Source: Arthrobacter caoxuetaonis (GTDB lineage: Bacteria > Actinomycetota > Actinomycetes > Actinomycetales > Micrococcaceae). From it: DNA of 64,000 nucleotides. The position numbers and the translations under genes were made by a program. This document shows positions 38,462-46,625 of the stretch, in pieces (positions within the stretch are counted from its first letter, which is position 1; each line of letters starts with the position of its first letter). Location: assembly GCF_023921125.1 (NCBI RefSeq), contig NZ_CP099466.1, positions 992,001 to 1,056,000 of the forward strand. The letters run 5' to 3'. Below the pieces are notes generated by a model. It was not told the origin of the DNA, searched no databases, and saw nothing but the letters and a program-made list of their open reading frames with translations.

Positions 38462-38544
38462 GCAAAGCCTGCTTACTATATACCGCCCCGCCGGTTCCAG
38501 CTGCATAGCAACCGCCGTGTTCCAGCCCGGTGCCGGCTTCCACG

Positions 38545-38550
38545 TAGGCT
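38545..38550 (+). promoter_or_regulatory. -10 box of the FemAB-like gene (TAGGCT)
   Basis: TAGGCT ends 7 bases before the ATG at 38558, with no ribosome site in between. Confidence 0.6.
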
Positions 38551-38557
38551 TGATGTC

Positions 38558-39583
38558 ATGACACTGAGCGTTACTCCCTGTACTGATCCCACCCGCTGGA
38601 ACGAGTACGTCAACCAGTTCAACGGTCATCCCCAGCAGCTGTGGGGATGGGGGAAGACCAAGGCTGATCACGGTTGGCGTGTGGAGCGGCTCCTGCTCTC
38701 CGAGGGCTCCGGGGTAGTGGGCACCGCCCAGCTGCTGCTGCGGCCCCTGCCGTTTCCCTTCCGGGCCCTGGCCTACATTCCGCGCGGACCGCAGGGGCAG
38801 CCGGGACGGGAGAACGCCATGCTCGACGCCGTCGCCGGCTGGGCCAAAGCACACCACGGGGCAGTGGCCCTGACGATCGAGCCGGACTGGGACGACGCTG
38901 CTCCAGCTACCGCCGCACTGCCGGCTGCAGGGTTCCGGCGGAGCACCAACACCATCCTCATTCCGCGAACGCTGATCCTGGACCTGACGCTTAGCGAAGA
39001 GGACCTGCTGGCCGGAATGAGCAAGAAGCACCGGCAGTACATCCGCAAGTCCGGCCGGGAGGACCTGGACTACCGCGCCGTGACGGCCGCAGAGATCCCG
39101 CAGTGCCTCGCCGTCTACAAGGAGACCGCTGAACGCGCCGGATTCGGCATCCACGAGGACCGGTACTACCAGGACATCTTCGAGAACCTGGGGGCTGATT
39201 CACCGGTCTACGCCGCGTTCAAGGGAAACGACGTCGTGGCCTTCCTGTGGCTCTCCGCCAGCGGACACACTGCCTTCGAACTCTACGGCGGCATGAGTGA
39301 AGAAGGCGAACGCCTCCGGGCCAACTATGCGCTCAAATGGTTCGCCATCCGGGAAATGAAGGACAGGGGAGTCACCCGCTACGACTTCAACGGGCTGCTC
39401 AACGACGGCGTGTCCAAGTTCAAGACGGGTTGGGCGCAGCACGAAGACCTGCTGGCCGGGACCTGGGACAAGCCGCTGTCCCCGCTGTATCCGGTATTCA
39501 CGACGGCGCTGCCGCTGGCCAAGACGGCCCTGCGCCGTGCCCGGGGGGTGGCTTCCTCAGTGGCCGCCCGGGTAAGGCGCTGA
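38558..39583 (+). CDS. FemAB-like peptidoglycan interpeptide bridge aminoacyltransferase
   Basis: 341 aa with two GNAT-like halves. LWGWGKTKADHGWRVERLLL, FRALAYIPRGPQG, GMSKKHRQYIRKSGREDLDY and GHTAFELYGGMSEEG, YDFNGLLNDGVSKFKTGW are characteristic of FemABX proteins, which add amino acids from aminoacyl-tRNA to the lysine of lipid II. Micrococcaceae have interpeptide bridges of Ala, Ser, Thr or Glu, so such a role fits; the amino acid is unknown. Cytoplasmic, membrane-associated. Confidence 0.85.
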   Translation: MTLSVTPCTDPTRWNEYVNQFNGHPQQLWGWGKTKADHGWRVERLLLSEGSGVVGTAQLLLRPLPFPFRALAYIPRGPQGQPGRENAMLDAVAGWAKAHHGAVALTIEPDWDDAAPATAALPAAGFRRSTNTILIPRTLILDLTLSEEDLLAGMSKKHRQYIRKSGREDLDYRAVTAAEIPQCLAVYKETAERAGFGIHEDRYYQDIFENLGADSPVYAAFKGNDVVAFLWLSASGHTAFELYGGMSEEGERLRANYALKWFAIREMKDRGVTRYDFNGLLNDGVSKFKTGWAQHEDLLAGTWDKPLSPLYPVFTTALPLAKTALRRARGVASSVAARVRR

Positions 39584-39605
39584 CCCTGCCCGCGGGGACG
39601 GCGCC

Positions 39606-40934
39606 CTAGAGGTCCAGCTGGGGCTCGTCCGGGACGTTGGCTGCGCCCGAGGCGCCGACCGTAACGGCGAAGGCCAGGGCGCCGTCGTCGTGCTGGGCTG
39701 AATGGGCGGCGAGCTTCGCGATCACCGGGGCTTCCTCCGCCGGGATGAAGGCGCAGTCTCCAGGGTGCAGGACCAGGTCCTGTTTCGGGGAGTCCAGGAC
39801 CACTGAGCCGCGGAGCGCAATGACCAGTGTGGGCCCGTTCTGGAGTACGGGCACGTCCGAGGCCGACATGCTCTCCGCCCCGTTGGCGGACTGCACCAGC
39901 TCCAGCCGCTGCAGCGCGAATTCGCTAAACGGCGGCCGGTACACTTCCTGGCCCAAGCCGCTGGTGTGGGCCTCCACCCGCGGGATGCCCAGGGACTGGA
40001 AATCGATGGTCTGCAACAGCTCCGGGATGTCCACGTGCTTGGGCGTCAAACCTCCGCGCAGGACATTGTCCGAGGAAGCCATGACTTCCACGCCCAGCCC
40101 GCTGAGGTAGGCATGCACGTTCCCGGCGGGCAGGTAGATGGCCTCCCCGGGAGCCAATGAGACCCGGTTGAGAAGCAGGGAGATCAGGACCCCGGGGTCT
40201 TGGGGATAATAGCCGTCGAGCACTTCCAGTCCTGCCAGCGCCGGATCCAGGCCGGCCCTGGCACCTTCGTCCAGCGAACGGAGGGCTGCAGCTGCCGTGG
40301 CCACCGCGTCCCTGACATCCTCGTCCCCGGCGATCAGGCGGCGGAACACCTTCTCCAGCCGTTCCGCCTCGGGGCGGCCGGATTCAAGATCGGACGCCGC
40401 TTCCACCAGCAGGACAGGGGCCGGGCGGCCGGAGGCCTCCACGAGAGCCGCCAGGGCGCGGAACAGCTGTGCCGCTTCTTCCGGGGAACGGAAGCCGCAC
40501 AGCGCCTCAAAGTCGCTCAGGGCGAAGATCATCTCGGGTTTGTGGTTGGGATCCTTGTAGTTGCGGTCCGCTGCAGACCGGTCGACCCCGGCAGCGTCTT
40601 CGGATTCAAAGCCTGCCCGGGCCTGTTCCTGCGTGGGATGGACCTGCAGGGAGAGCGGCGACCCTGCAGCAAGGACTTTCGCCAGGAAAGGCAGTTCCGG
40701 TCCATGCTGTGCGACGCTCTCGCGGCCCAGGGTCGCTTCCGGGTCGCTGCTGATCAGCTCGTCCAGAGTGGAAAAGCCGCCGGGGGACTCCACCAGGAGT
40801 GACGGAGCGCCCGGATGGGCACCAAACCAGAGTTCCGCTTCCGGTTCACCGCTGGGATCGCGGCCGAACAGCTCGGCCATGGCGGTTCGGGAGCCCCAGG
40901 CATACGGGCGGAGGGTTCCGGCAAGCAGGTACAT
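39606..40934 (-). CDS. manA: Mannose-6-phosphate isomerase, class I
   Basis: 442-aa zinc isomerase linking fructose-6-phosphate to mannose-6-phosphate for GDP-mannose and mannosylated envelope polymers. The cupin core shows the zinc ligands in LSLQVHPTQEQARAGF, KPEMIFALSDFEALCGF and AIYLPAGNVHAYLSGLGVEV; RPYAWGSRTAMAELFG is the N-terminal signature. The tail converges on the FemAB-like gene with 22 bases between. In many Actinobacteria manA lies with the phosphomannomutase manB near DUF3499, but manB is not in this window. Confidence 0.94.
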   Translation of the reverse strand: MYLLAGTLRPYAWGSRTAMAELFGRDPSGEPEAELWFGAHPGAPSLLVESPGGFSTLDELISSDPEATLGRESVAQHGPELPFLAKVLAAGSPLSLQVHPTQEQARAGFESEDAAGVDRSAADRNYKDPNHKPEMIFALSDFEALCGFRSPEEAAQLFRALAALVEASGRPAPVLLVEAASDLESGRPEAERLEKVFRRLIAGDEDVRDAVATAAAALRSLDEGARAGLDPALAGLEVLDGYYPQDPGVLISLLLNRVSLAPGEAIYLPAGNVHAYLSGLGVEVMASSDNVLRGGLTPKHVDIPELLQTIDFQSLGIPRVEAHTSGLGQEVYRPPFSEFALQRLELVQSANGAESMSASDVPVLQNGPTLVIALRGSVVLDSPKQDLVLHPGDCAFIPAEEAPVIAKLAAHSAQHDDGALAFAVTVGASGAANVPDEPQLDL

Positions 40935-40993
40935 GGTTCTTCCTCAGGACGCTGTCGGATGGCCGGTGCAGCCCGGCACTGTGATTCTCGAAG

Positions 40994-42613
40994 TCAGCCT
41001 GCGCTGCACACGCCGTTGTTGTCCAGCAGCATACCCAGCGTGGCAGTGTCACCGATCCGGGCAAGCTCCTGCAGGTACTCCTCGGTGACCTCGGGGCCCG
41101 CTTCAGCGGCTGGAGCTTCTGCAGGAGTCTCTGCGCCGATGGCTGTGTCCTGTTCCGGGACCGCCGGTGCTTCCTCTGCCGGTGCTTCCTCGGCGTCGGA
41201 CCCGTTGGTCGCTTCAGCCTCAGCGGCTTCCGCCGCCGCGTCCGTCGCTGAGAGCATTTCCTGCACCCGTGCGTGAATGAGGTTAAAGTCCGGATAGGTC
41301 ACGAAATTCTCGGCGGCCGTGCCGAAATCGGGCGGGCCAATGGTCATGCGCTGGACTTCGTGGTTTTTGGACTTCAGCGCCAGATCGACGAAGCTGCCCA
41401 GGGCGTCCTGCGGGATGTCGGTGTGAACGACCTGCTCGCCCGCAGAGGCGATGGCCTGGAACCTGGTAAGCAGCGTGGTGGGGTCGAGCTGGGCAACCAT
41501 GGCCTGCTGGACGCACTGCTGGCGGGCGATCCGGTGATAGTCCGTCACGAATTCGCGGGACCGGGCGTACCAGAGGGCCGTGTAGCCGTCCATGGTCTGG
41601 ACGCCCGGCGCGATCCAGCCGTCCGGCGGGTAGTGCAGGTTGGTGCCGGGGATTTCCGCCGCCGTGATCGGAACCCAGCCGCCGGCGTTGATCTTCACGC
41701 CGCCCATGGCATCGATCAGGGTGGAGAACCCTTCCATGTCCACGATGACGTAGGACTGCACTTCAAGGCCGAGGATGCCTCCGGCTGCGTCCATCATGGC
41801 TTCGGCACCGGGATCGGCGGAGCCGGGGTAGAGATCGGAGTAGTTGTCCGTGACGACCTGGTACAGGCTGTTCAGGATGCATTCGTCGCCGCAGTTGTAC
41901 CCCTCCGGGTACACCTGCCAAAGCGGGGAGTCCTCCGTGAACAGGGCATTCTGAAAGTTGCGGGGCAGGCCGAAAGTGACGATCTGGCCGGTGTCGGCGT
42001 CGACACTGAAAACGGACATGCTGTCCGGCCGGAGGCCGGTGCGGTCCGCCCCGGCGTCTCCGCCCATCAGCAGGAAGTTGTAGCGGCCGTCCACGGGATC
42101 CAGTGCCGGGCCCGAAGCGAAGATAGTGCCGAACGTCTGGCGGCTGACGTTGAGCAGCCAGGCGCCGTACGCCAGTCCGCCGCTGGTGACGACCATCAGC
42201 ACCGCCAGAGCACCCGCTACTGCCGGACGGACGTTCCGCTGGAGCAGGGGAGGGCGGATGATCCGGAAAGTGTTCAGGAAGAGGAAGGCCCAGCCGGCGG
42301 CGAGCAGCGCCAGGACGGCCATGATCAGGAAAGACGCCCATCCGTTGGTGAAGATGTTCACCAGCAGGATGCGGTTGGTCAGGGCCAGGACCAGGACCGC
42401 GATCACCGCGGCCCAGACCATGAAGGTCACCTGCAGTGCACGCCGTCCCAGCCGGCGGTCGCCGGCCACGATCTGAGCCGAACCAGGCAGAACCAGGGTC
42501 AGGAACAGCAGCAGGAACGCGCGCTTGGTGCGTACCTGGGGAGAGGCGGATTGCGGGTAGCGCACCGGATCCGTGTAAAGGAGTCCGGGAGCTCCGGTGC
42601 CTGTCCTGGCCAT
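40994..42613 (-). CDS. LytR-CpsA-Psr (LCP) family glycopolymer ligase/regulator
   Basis: 539 aa with about four N-terminal membrane segments (AFLLLFLTLVLPGSAQIVAG, VIAVLVLALTNRILLVNIF, FLIMAVLALLAAGWAFLFLN, AGALAVLMVVTSGGLAYGAW) and an extracytoplasmic LCP domain (RYNFLLMGGDAGADRTGLRP, DSMSVFSVDADTGQIVTFGL, PRNFQNALF, ALWYARSREFVTDYHRIARQ) with the Arg/Asp phosphate-binding residues. The C-terminus is an Ala/Glu-rich acidic tail. LCP proteins attach teichoic-acid-like or arabinogalactan polymers to peptidoglycan. Ten bases downstream of purE. Confidence 0.87.
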   Translation of the reverse strand: MARTGTGAPGLLYTDPVRYPQSASPQVRTKRAFLLLFLTLVLPGSAQIVAGDRRLGRRALQVTFMVWAAVIAVLVLALTNRILLVNIFTNGWASFLIMAVLALLAAGWAFLFLNTFRIIRPPLLQRNVRPAVAGALAVLMVVTSGGLAYGAWLLNVSRQTFGTIFASGPALDPVDGRYNFLLMGGDAGADRTGLRPDSMSVFSVDADTGQIVTFGLPRNFQNALFTEDSPLWQVYPEGYNCGDECILNSLYQVVTDNYSDLYPGSADPGAEAMMDAAGGILGLEVQSYVIVDMEGFSTLIDAMGGVKINAGGWVPITAAEIPGTNLHYPPDGWIAPGVQTMDGYTALWYARSREFVTDYHRIARQQCVQQAMVAQLDPTTLLTRFQAIASAGEQVVHTDIPQDALGSFVDLALKSKNHEVQRMTIGPPDFGTAAENFVTYPDFNLIHARVQEMLSATDAAAEAAEAEATNGSDAEEAPAEEAPAVPEQDTAIGAETPAEAPAAEAGPEVTEEYLQELARIGDTATLGMLLDNNGVCSAG

Positions 42614-42622
42614 CCGCGCTGC

Positions 42623-43150
42623 CTACGCGTTTTCCGGGACAGAGGTCCGCAGGCGGGCGCCCTTGGCCATCGCGGTCTGGCGAAGCTCGCCGGCGAAATC
42701 GATCAGCTGCTCCTGCAGCCTTGCGGCCAGGGGATCGGTACCCGCCGCCAGTATGCGGACGGCCAGAAGCCCTGCGTTGCGGGCCCCGCCGATCGACACG
42801 GTGGCTACCGGGACGCCCGCGGGCATCTGGACGATGGACAGCAGGGAGTCCATGCCGTCGAGGTATTTGAGCGGAACGGGGACACCGATGACGGGCAGCG
42901 GCGTCACGGCAGCAAGCATTCCGGGCAGGTGGGCGGCGCCGCCGGCACCTGCGATGATCACGCGCAGGCCGCGGCGGTGTGCTTCCTTGCCGTACGCGAT
43001 CATTTCCTCCGGCATCCGGTGCGCGGAGACGACGTCGGCCTCATACGGAATGCCGAATTCCGCCAGTGCCGCTGCGGCAGCGTCCATGACCGGCCAGTCT
43101 GAATCAGACCCCATGACCAGGCCGACCAGCGGCGTTTTGGCGGTGCTCAT
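42623..43150 (-). CDS. purE: 5-(carboxyamino)imidazole ribonucleotide mutase PurE
   Basis: 175-aa purine biosynthesis enzyme converting N5-CAIR to CAIR. Signature [20 protein letters not shown], the catalytic His in [14 protein letters not shown] and [20 protein letters not shown] are class I PurE features. The ATG overlaps the purK stop (ATGA) and has AGGAGAAGG in front of it. Confidence 0.96.
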   Translation of the reverse strand: MSTAKTPLVGLVMGSDSDWPVMDAAAAALAEFGIPYEADVVSAHRMPEEMIAYGKEAHRRGLRVIIAGAGGAAHLPGMLAAVTPLPVIGVPVPLKYLDGMDSLLSIVQMPAGVPVATVSIGGARNAGLLAVRILAAGTDPLAARLQEQLIDFAGELRQTAMAKGARLRTSVPENA

Positions 43151-44319
43151 GCCTTCTCCTCGATAGGTTCCCGGCCGTCCCGGATAATGGCGGCTGCCAG
43201 TTCTGCGCTGCTGCGCACGGATGGAAGATCCGAGACCTCCGCGCCGACCACGTTGACGTGTCCGATCTTCCGGCCGGGCCGGACCGACTTCCCGTAATTA
43301 TGGACCTTCGCGGCAGGAACGGCGGCCATCGCTGCCCGCGTGCCCTTGAACAGATCCGGGTTGTCTCCGCCCAGGAAGTTCTTCATGACCACGACTTCGC
43401 CAAGGAGCCCGGTGCTGCCCAGCGGGAGGTCAAGGACTGCGCGCAGGTGCTGTTCGAACTGGCCCGTGACGGATCCGTCCATGGTCCAGTGCCCGGAGTT
43501 ATGCGGCCGCATCGCCAGTTCATTGAACAGGAACCCGACGCCGCGGCCGGGCGTTTCAAACAGTTCTGCGGCCATCACGCCGGTGACACCAAGTTCGTCC
43601 GCGATCCGCAGCGCTGCGGCGGCCGCTGCGGCTGCAGTGTCGGGATCCAGGTCCTGAGCCGGTGCAATGACCTCGTCGCAGACTCCGTCTACCTGGATGG
43701 AATGCACCACGGGCCAGGCAGCGCTTTGGCCGCCCGGTGTGCGGGCGATCAGGGCGGACAGCTCGCGGGTGAACGGGACCTTCTCTTCAGCCAGCAGGGC
43801 CGGGCCGGTGAACCAGTCTGCGGCTTCGGCGGCTGCCGCGGCATCGTCGATGATCCGGACGCCCTTGCCGTCATAACCGCCGCGCGGGGTCTTCAGTACT
43901 ACGGGCCAGCCAGCGGCCTTACCGAAGTCAACCAGGTCCGCGACGCTTGATACGGCGGCCCAGCGCGGGTTGGGCAGGCCCAGCCGGTCCACTGCAGCAC
44001 GCATCACCAGTTTGTCCTGGGCATGGAGCAGGGCGTCCGGGCCGGGCTGGACGTTGACGCCCTCCGCCAGCAGCGCCCGCAGGTGCTCTCCGGGAACGTG
44101 CTCGTGGTCAAACGTCAGGACGTCCACGTCCTTGGCGAACTCGAGCAGCTGGGCGTAGTCGGTGTAATCGCCGACGACGGAGCGGGAGACTGCGGGAACA
44201 GCGGAAACGTCTGGTGCTTCGGCCAGGACACGCAGTTCAAACCCGAGCTCAGTGGCCGCCGGGGCCATCATCCGGGCCAGCTGGCCGCCGCCGACAACGC
44301 CGATTATTGGAAATCTCAC
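43147..44319 (-). CDS. purK: 5-(carboxyamino)imidazole ribonucleotide synthase PurK
   Basis: 390-aa ATP-grasp enzyme that carboxylates AIR with bicarbonate and ATP, feeding PurE. Motifs: [40 protein letters not shown], the ATP-grasp loop [16 protein letters not shown], and [19 protein letters not shown]. The GTG at 44319 is 6 bases from a TAACCT box, so the purK-purE mRNA is probably leaderless. Confidence 0.96.
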   Translation of the reverse strand: MRFPIIGVVGGGQLARMMAPAATELGFELRVLAEAPDVSAVPAVSRSVVGDYTDYAQLLEFAKDVDVLTFDHEHVPGEHLRALLAEGVNVQPGPDALLHAQDKLVMRAAVDRLGLPNPRWAAVSSVADLVDFGKAAGWPVVLKTPRGGYDGKGVRIIDDAAAAAEAADWFTGPALLAEEKVPFTRELSALIARTPGGQSAAWPVVHSIQVDGVCDEVIAPAQDLDPDTAAAAAAAALRIADELGVTGVMAAELFETPGRGVGFLFNELAMRPHNSGHWTMDGSVTGQFEQHLRAVLDLPLGSTGLLGEVVVMKNFLGGDNPDLFKGTRAAMAAVPAAKVHNYGKSVRPGRKIGHVNVVGAEVSDLPSVRSSAELAAAIIRDGREPIEEKA

Positions 44320-44325
44320 CTCTAC

Positions 44326-44331
44326 AGGTTA
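44326..44331 (-). promoter_or_regulatory. -10 box of purK-purE (TAACCT)
   Basis: TAACCT on the minus strand ends 6 bases before the GTG at 44319. Confidence 0.55.
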
Positions 44332-44497
44332 CCGAAAGCGGGGCCCATTCCCGCTCCGTGTCAGCGGTTCCGGGCACCCCTCCCGGCCAGTTCCCATCAT
44401 CAGCGGGTAAACTATGGTCTTTCCGCCGTGCCAGCGCACGGGGATAGCCCCGCCCGGACAGGAATCATTTTTCGGGCACTACTGGCCGCGGAGGGTC

Positions 44498-45082
44498 ATG
44501 ATCACACGTTTTATTTCCTGGCTCAGGTCGCTCGCGTCCGCCTTCTGGCGTGAAGTGGCGAAATTCGGCACCGTGGGCGCGGTCGCGTTCGTGGTGGATA
44601 ACGGCCTGACGTGGTTCTTCATGCACTCCATCATGGAAGGCAGTCCCGCCAAGGCGCGGTTCGCCGGTGCCACTATCGCGACCCTCTTTTCCTGGGTGGC
44701 GAACCGCTGGTGGACCTTCCGCCACCGCCGGCAGACGAATGTGGCGAAGGAGTTCACCCAATTCATCCTGATCAACGGCGTGGGCATCTTTATTTCCACC
44801 GGGTTCACCTGGATTGCCCGCTACCCGATGGGCATCACGGACAACGGAACCCTGTTCCTGGCAGGCGTTGTCGGAATCGGCGTAGCGACAATCGTCAGGT
44901 TCCTGGCCTACCGCTACTGGGTCTTCAACGCCGTCCCGGCGGACAAAGCGGTGGAGGACGCCATGGAGCTGACCCTCCATCCGGAGCGGCAGCCCGCCGA
45001 GCCGGTACCGGAGCAGGCCAGGCCGCGCTCCCAGTCAGTCGCAGAGCCGGGCAAGCCGCTCAAGCCCCAAGCCGAGCAGTAA
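44498..45082 (+). CDS. GtrA-like membrane protein
   Basis: 194 aa with four membrane helices typical of GtrA (VAKFGTVGAVAFVVDNGLTW, AGATIATLFSWVANRWWTFR, FILINGVGIFISTGFTWIAR, GVATIVRFLAYRYWVF) and a polar C-terminal tail. GtrA proteins are thought to move or anchor lipid-linked sugars. ATG at 44498 has GGAGGGT upstream; a TAAACT box near 44406 gives a leader of about 80 bases. Its last 23 bases overlap the 3' end of the convergent TIGR03089 gene. Confidence 0.87.
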   Translation: MITRFISWLRSLASAFWREVAKFGTVGAVAFVVDNGLTWFFMHSIMEGSPAKARFAGATIATLFSWVANRWWTFRHRRQTNVAKEFTQFILINGVGIFISTGFTWIARYPMGITDNGTLFLAGVVGIGVATIVRFLAYRYWVFNAVPADKAVEDAMELTLHPERQPAEPVPEQARPRSQSVAEPGKPLKPQAEQ

Positions 45083-45779
45083 CCCTTTCAGCGGCCATCA
45101 GGCGTTCAGTGGACTGCACACCCTCGCCCAGCAGCACCAGGGTGCCTCCCGACGCCCACACGCCCAGGGCGGCAGCCAGGACGCCGGACATGCCGGCTTC
45201 TGCGGGTGCCAGGAGCACCTGGTGGCCGGAGCCGGCACCCTCGGGGGCATGCCGTGCCAAAAGATCAGTGAACGCCGTGCCCGGTTCGGCCCCGGCAGCC
45301 ACAGCCACCGCGGGGGAGTCCCGGTATTCCTCACCGGCGTAAGTGTCAGCGTAGGCGCGGACTTCGGCCGCGTAATCGACCGCTCCGGCCGGGAGCTGCC
45401 CCGGCCAGGACATGGCCAGGGCCGGGAGAGCCGCCGCAACCACAACTTCGCCTGCCGAACGCGAAGCAGGTTCCTCCGACGTAACCCTTACCTGTGCACC
45501 GTCGACGGCCGATAAGGCAATTGAGCAGCCGGTCTGCCAGGCGGAGAGAGCCCATACAAGGGTCTTCCAATGCACGGGCAGTTCAAGCTGGACAGTGGTC
45601 CCCGGTTCAGCGTCCAGTTCCTCCACCAGGAAGTTCGAGGTCTTGGCAACCCAGTTGTCCAGGACCTTCCCGGAGAGCTCAATCCGTTCGTGGTTAGGTC
45701 CGTACCAGATCAGCGCAGGTGAGGTAGCCTGCTCAGTCCGGAGCGTGGACAGTATGGATGGGACCGGGTTTTCCGTCAT
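45060..45779 (-). CDS. TIGR03089 family protein
   Basis: 239 aa with distant similarity to the N-terminal part of AMP-binding (adenylate-forming) enzymes: PALIWYGPNHERIELSGKVL, NWVAKTSNFLVEELDAEPG, TTVQLELPVHWKTLVWALSA. The catalytic TSGTTG-type P-loop is absent, so it cannot be a complete acyl-adenylating enzyme. Function unknown; actinobacterial and often near LCP and GtrA genes, as here. ATG at 45779 chosen because TIGR03089 proteins begin close to this point. Confidence 0.82.
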   Translation of the reverse strand: MTENPVPSILSTLRTEQATSPALIWYGPNHERIELSGKVLDNWVAKTSNFLVEELDAEPGTTVQLELPVHWKTLVWALSAWQTGCSIALSAVDGAQVRVTSEEPASRSAGEVVVAAALPALAMSWPGQLPAGAVDYAAEVRAYADTYAGEEYRDSPAVAVAAGAEPGTAFTDLLARHAPEGAGSGHQVLLAPAEAGMSGVLAAALGVWASGGTLVLLGEGVQSTERLMAAERVTARLGA

Positions 45780-45904
45780 GGCTTTGGCTTTCGGTGAGGC
45801 GTGCTGGTGGATTCCGGCGGGCTGCAGAGGGGCAGCCCTGCGCAAATTTACGGCGTGGCGCGCCGACGCCGGACGCCTCCGACTCTATAGGATGCCGAAA
45901 CAGC

Positions 45905-45933
45905 TTGACGGGGACGTATTACACGCGTGTAAT
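45905..45933 (+). promoter_or_regulatory. whiB promoter with perfect 16-bp palindrome
   Basis: TTGACG (45905-45910), a 17-base spacer and TGTAAT (45928-45933) form a near-consensus promoter, the best in the window. The perfect palindrome ATTACACGCGTGTAAT (45918-45933) covers the spacer end and the -10 box, a position expected for repression. Its half-sites ATTACAC/GTGTAAT fit the published BldD half-site pattern, but with a 2-base instead of a 1-base centre. Confidence 0.75.
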
Positions 45934-46047
45934 TAGGGAACGGATTTGTTCCAGCAAACCATGACCGACATGCGTTCACAGCAGGCTGATTGTCGCCTGT
46001 GTGAATCCAGATATCCGCTGCTGGGGCATTTACACCGGGAGGACTCC

Positions 46048-46596
46048 ATGGGGCAAGCAGACAAAATGCAGGACCGGACGGACATCGCCGCGCAGGCTTC
46101 GGCCAGCTACGGCTCTCGGGGCGTACCCGTCGACTGGTATGTCGACCCCGCGGATCCGGAAGCGGCCGACCGCTACCGGGAAGGTGCTGCCAGCCTTGAG
46201 GACGCCGCAACGGCCTTCCTCGCCGCCCACGAGGCTTTGGCCGGGGGAGAGGAAGCGCCCGATCCCGCTGATCTCCTTGATCCGCCCATCTCGCTTTTCC
46301 CGGCACCGGCAGAGACCGAGGAACGCAAGATCTGGATTGGGCTTCCCGGCTTTGGGGATTCCTACGCCGACGAAGGCGACCTGGGCTGGCAGGCTGATGC
46401 ACTGTGCGCCCAGACGGACCCGGAAGCGTTCTTCCCTGAAAAGGGCGGTTCCACCCGCGATGCCAAAAAAGTCTGCGCCGCATGCAACGTCCGTTCCCAG
46501 TGCCTGGAATACGCACTCTCCAATGACGAGCGCTTTGGAATCTGGGGCGGTTTGTCCGAGCGGGAACGCCGGCGCCTTCGAAAGCAGGCAGTCTAA
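46048..46596 (+). CDS. whiB: WhiB family iron-sulfur transcriptional regulator
   Basis: 182-aa [4Fe-4S] protein that works with the primary sigma factor. Four cluster cysteines are C120, C143, C146 and C152 (ALCAQTDPEAFFPEKGG, KKVCAACNVRSQCLEYAL), followed by the FGIWGG turn and a basic ERERRRLRKQ tail. The N-terminal 110 residues are unusually long and acidic compared with 85-125-aa WhiB proteins. ATG at 46048 has GGAGGA 4 bases upstream; earlier in-frame starts (45961) lack a ribosome site. The mRNA leader is about 108 bases. Neighbours suggest a WhiB2/WhiB-type division or envelope regulator. Confidence 0.9.
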   Translation: MGQADKMQDRTDIAAQASASYGSRGVPVDWYVDPADPEAADRYREGAASLEDAATAFLAAHEALAGGEEAPDPADLLDPPISLFPAPAETEERKIWIGLPGFGDSYADEGDLGWQADALCAQTDPEAFFPEKGGSTRDAKKVCAACNVRSQCLEYALSNDERFGIWGGLSERERRRLRKQAV

Positions 46597-46625
46597 TTCT
46601 TTCGCACGTCCGAGTATGCGCCGTT

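Noticed and set aside
42614..42640. Terminator between purE and LCP genes
   Set aside because: Only nine bases separate the genes and no hairpin is present; they are more likely co-transcribed.
41273..43102. A 609-codon plus-strand open frame
   Set aside because: It is the antisense shadow of the LCP and purE genes; composition is Gly/Arg/His-rich with no motif.
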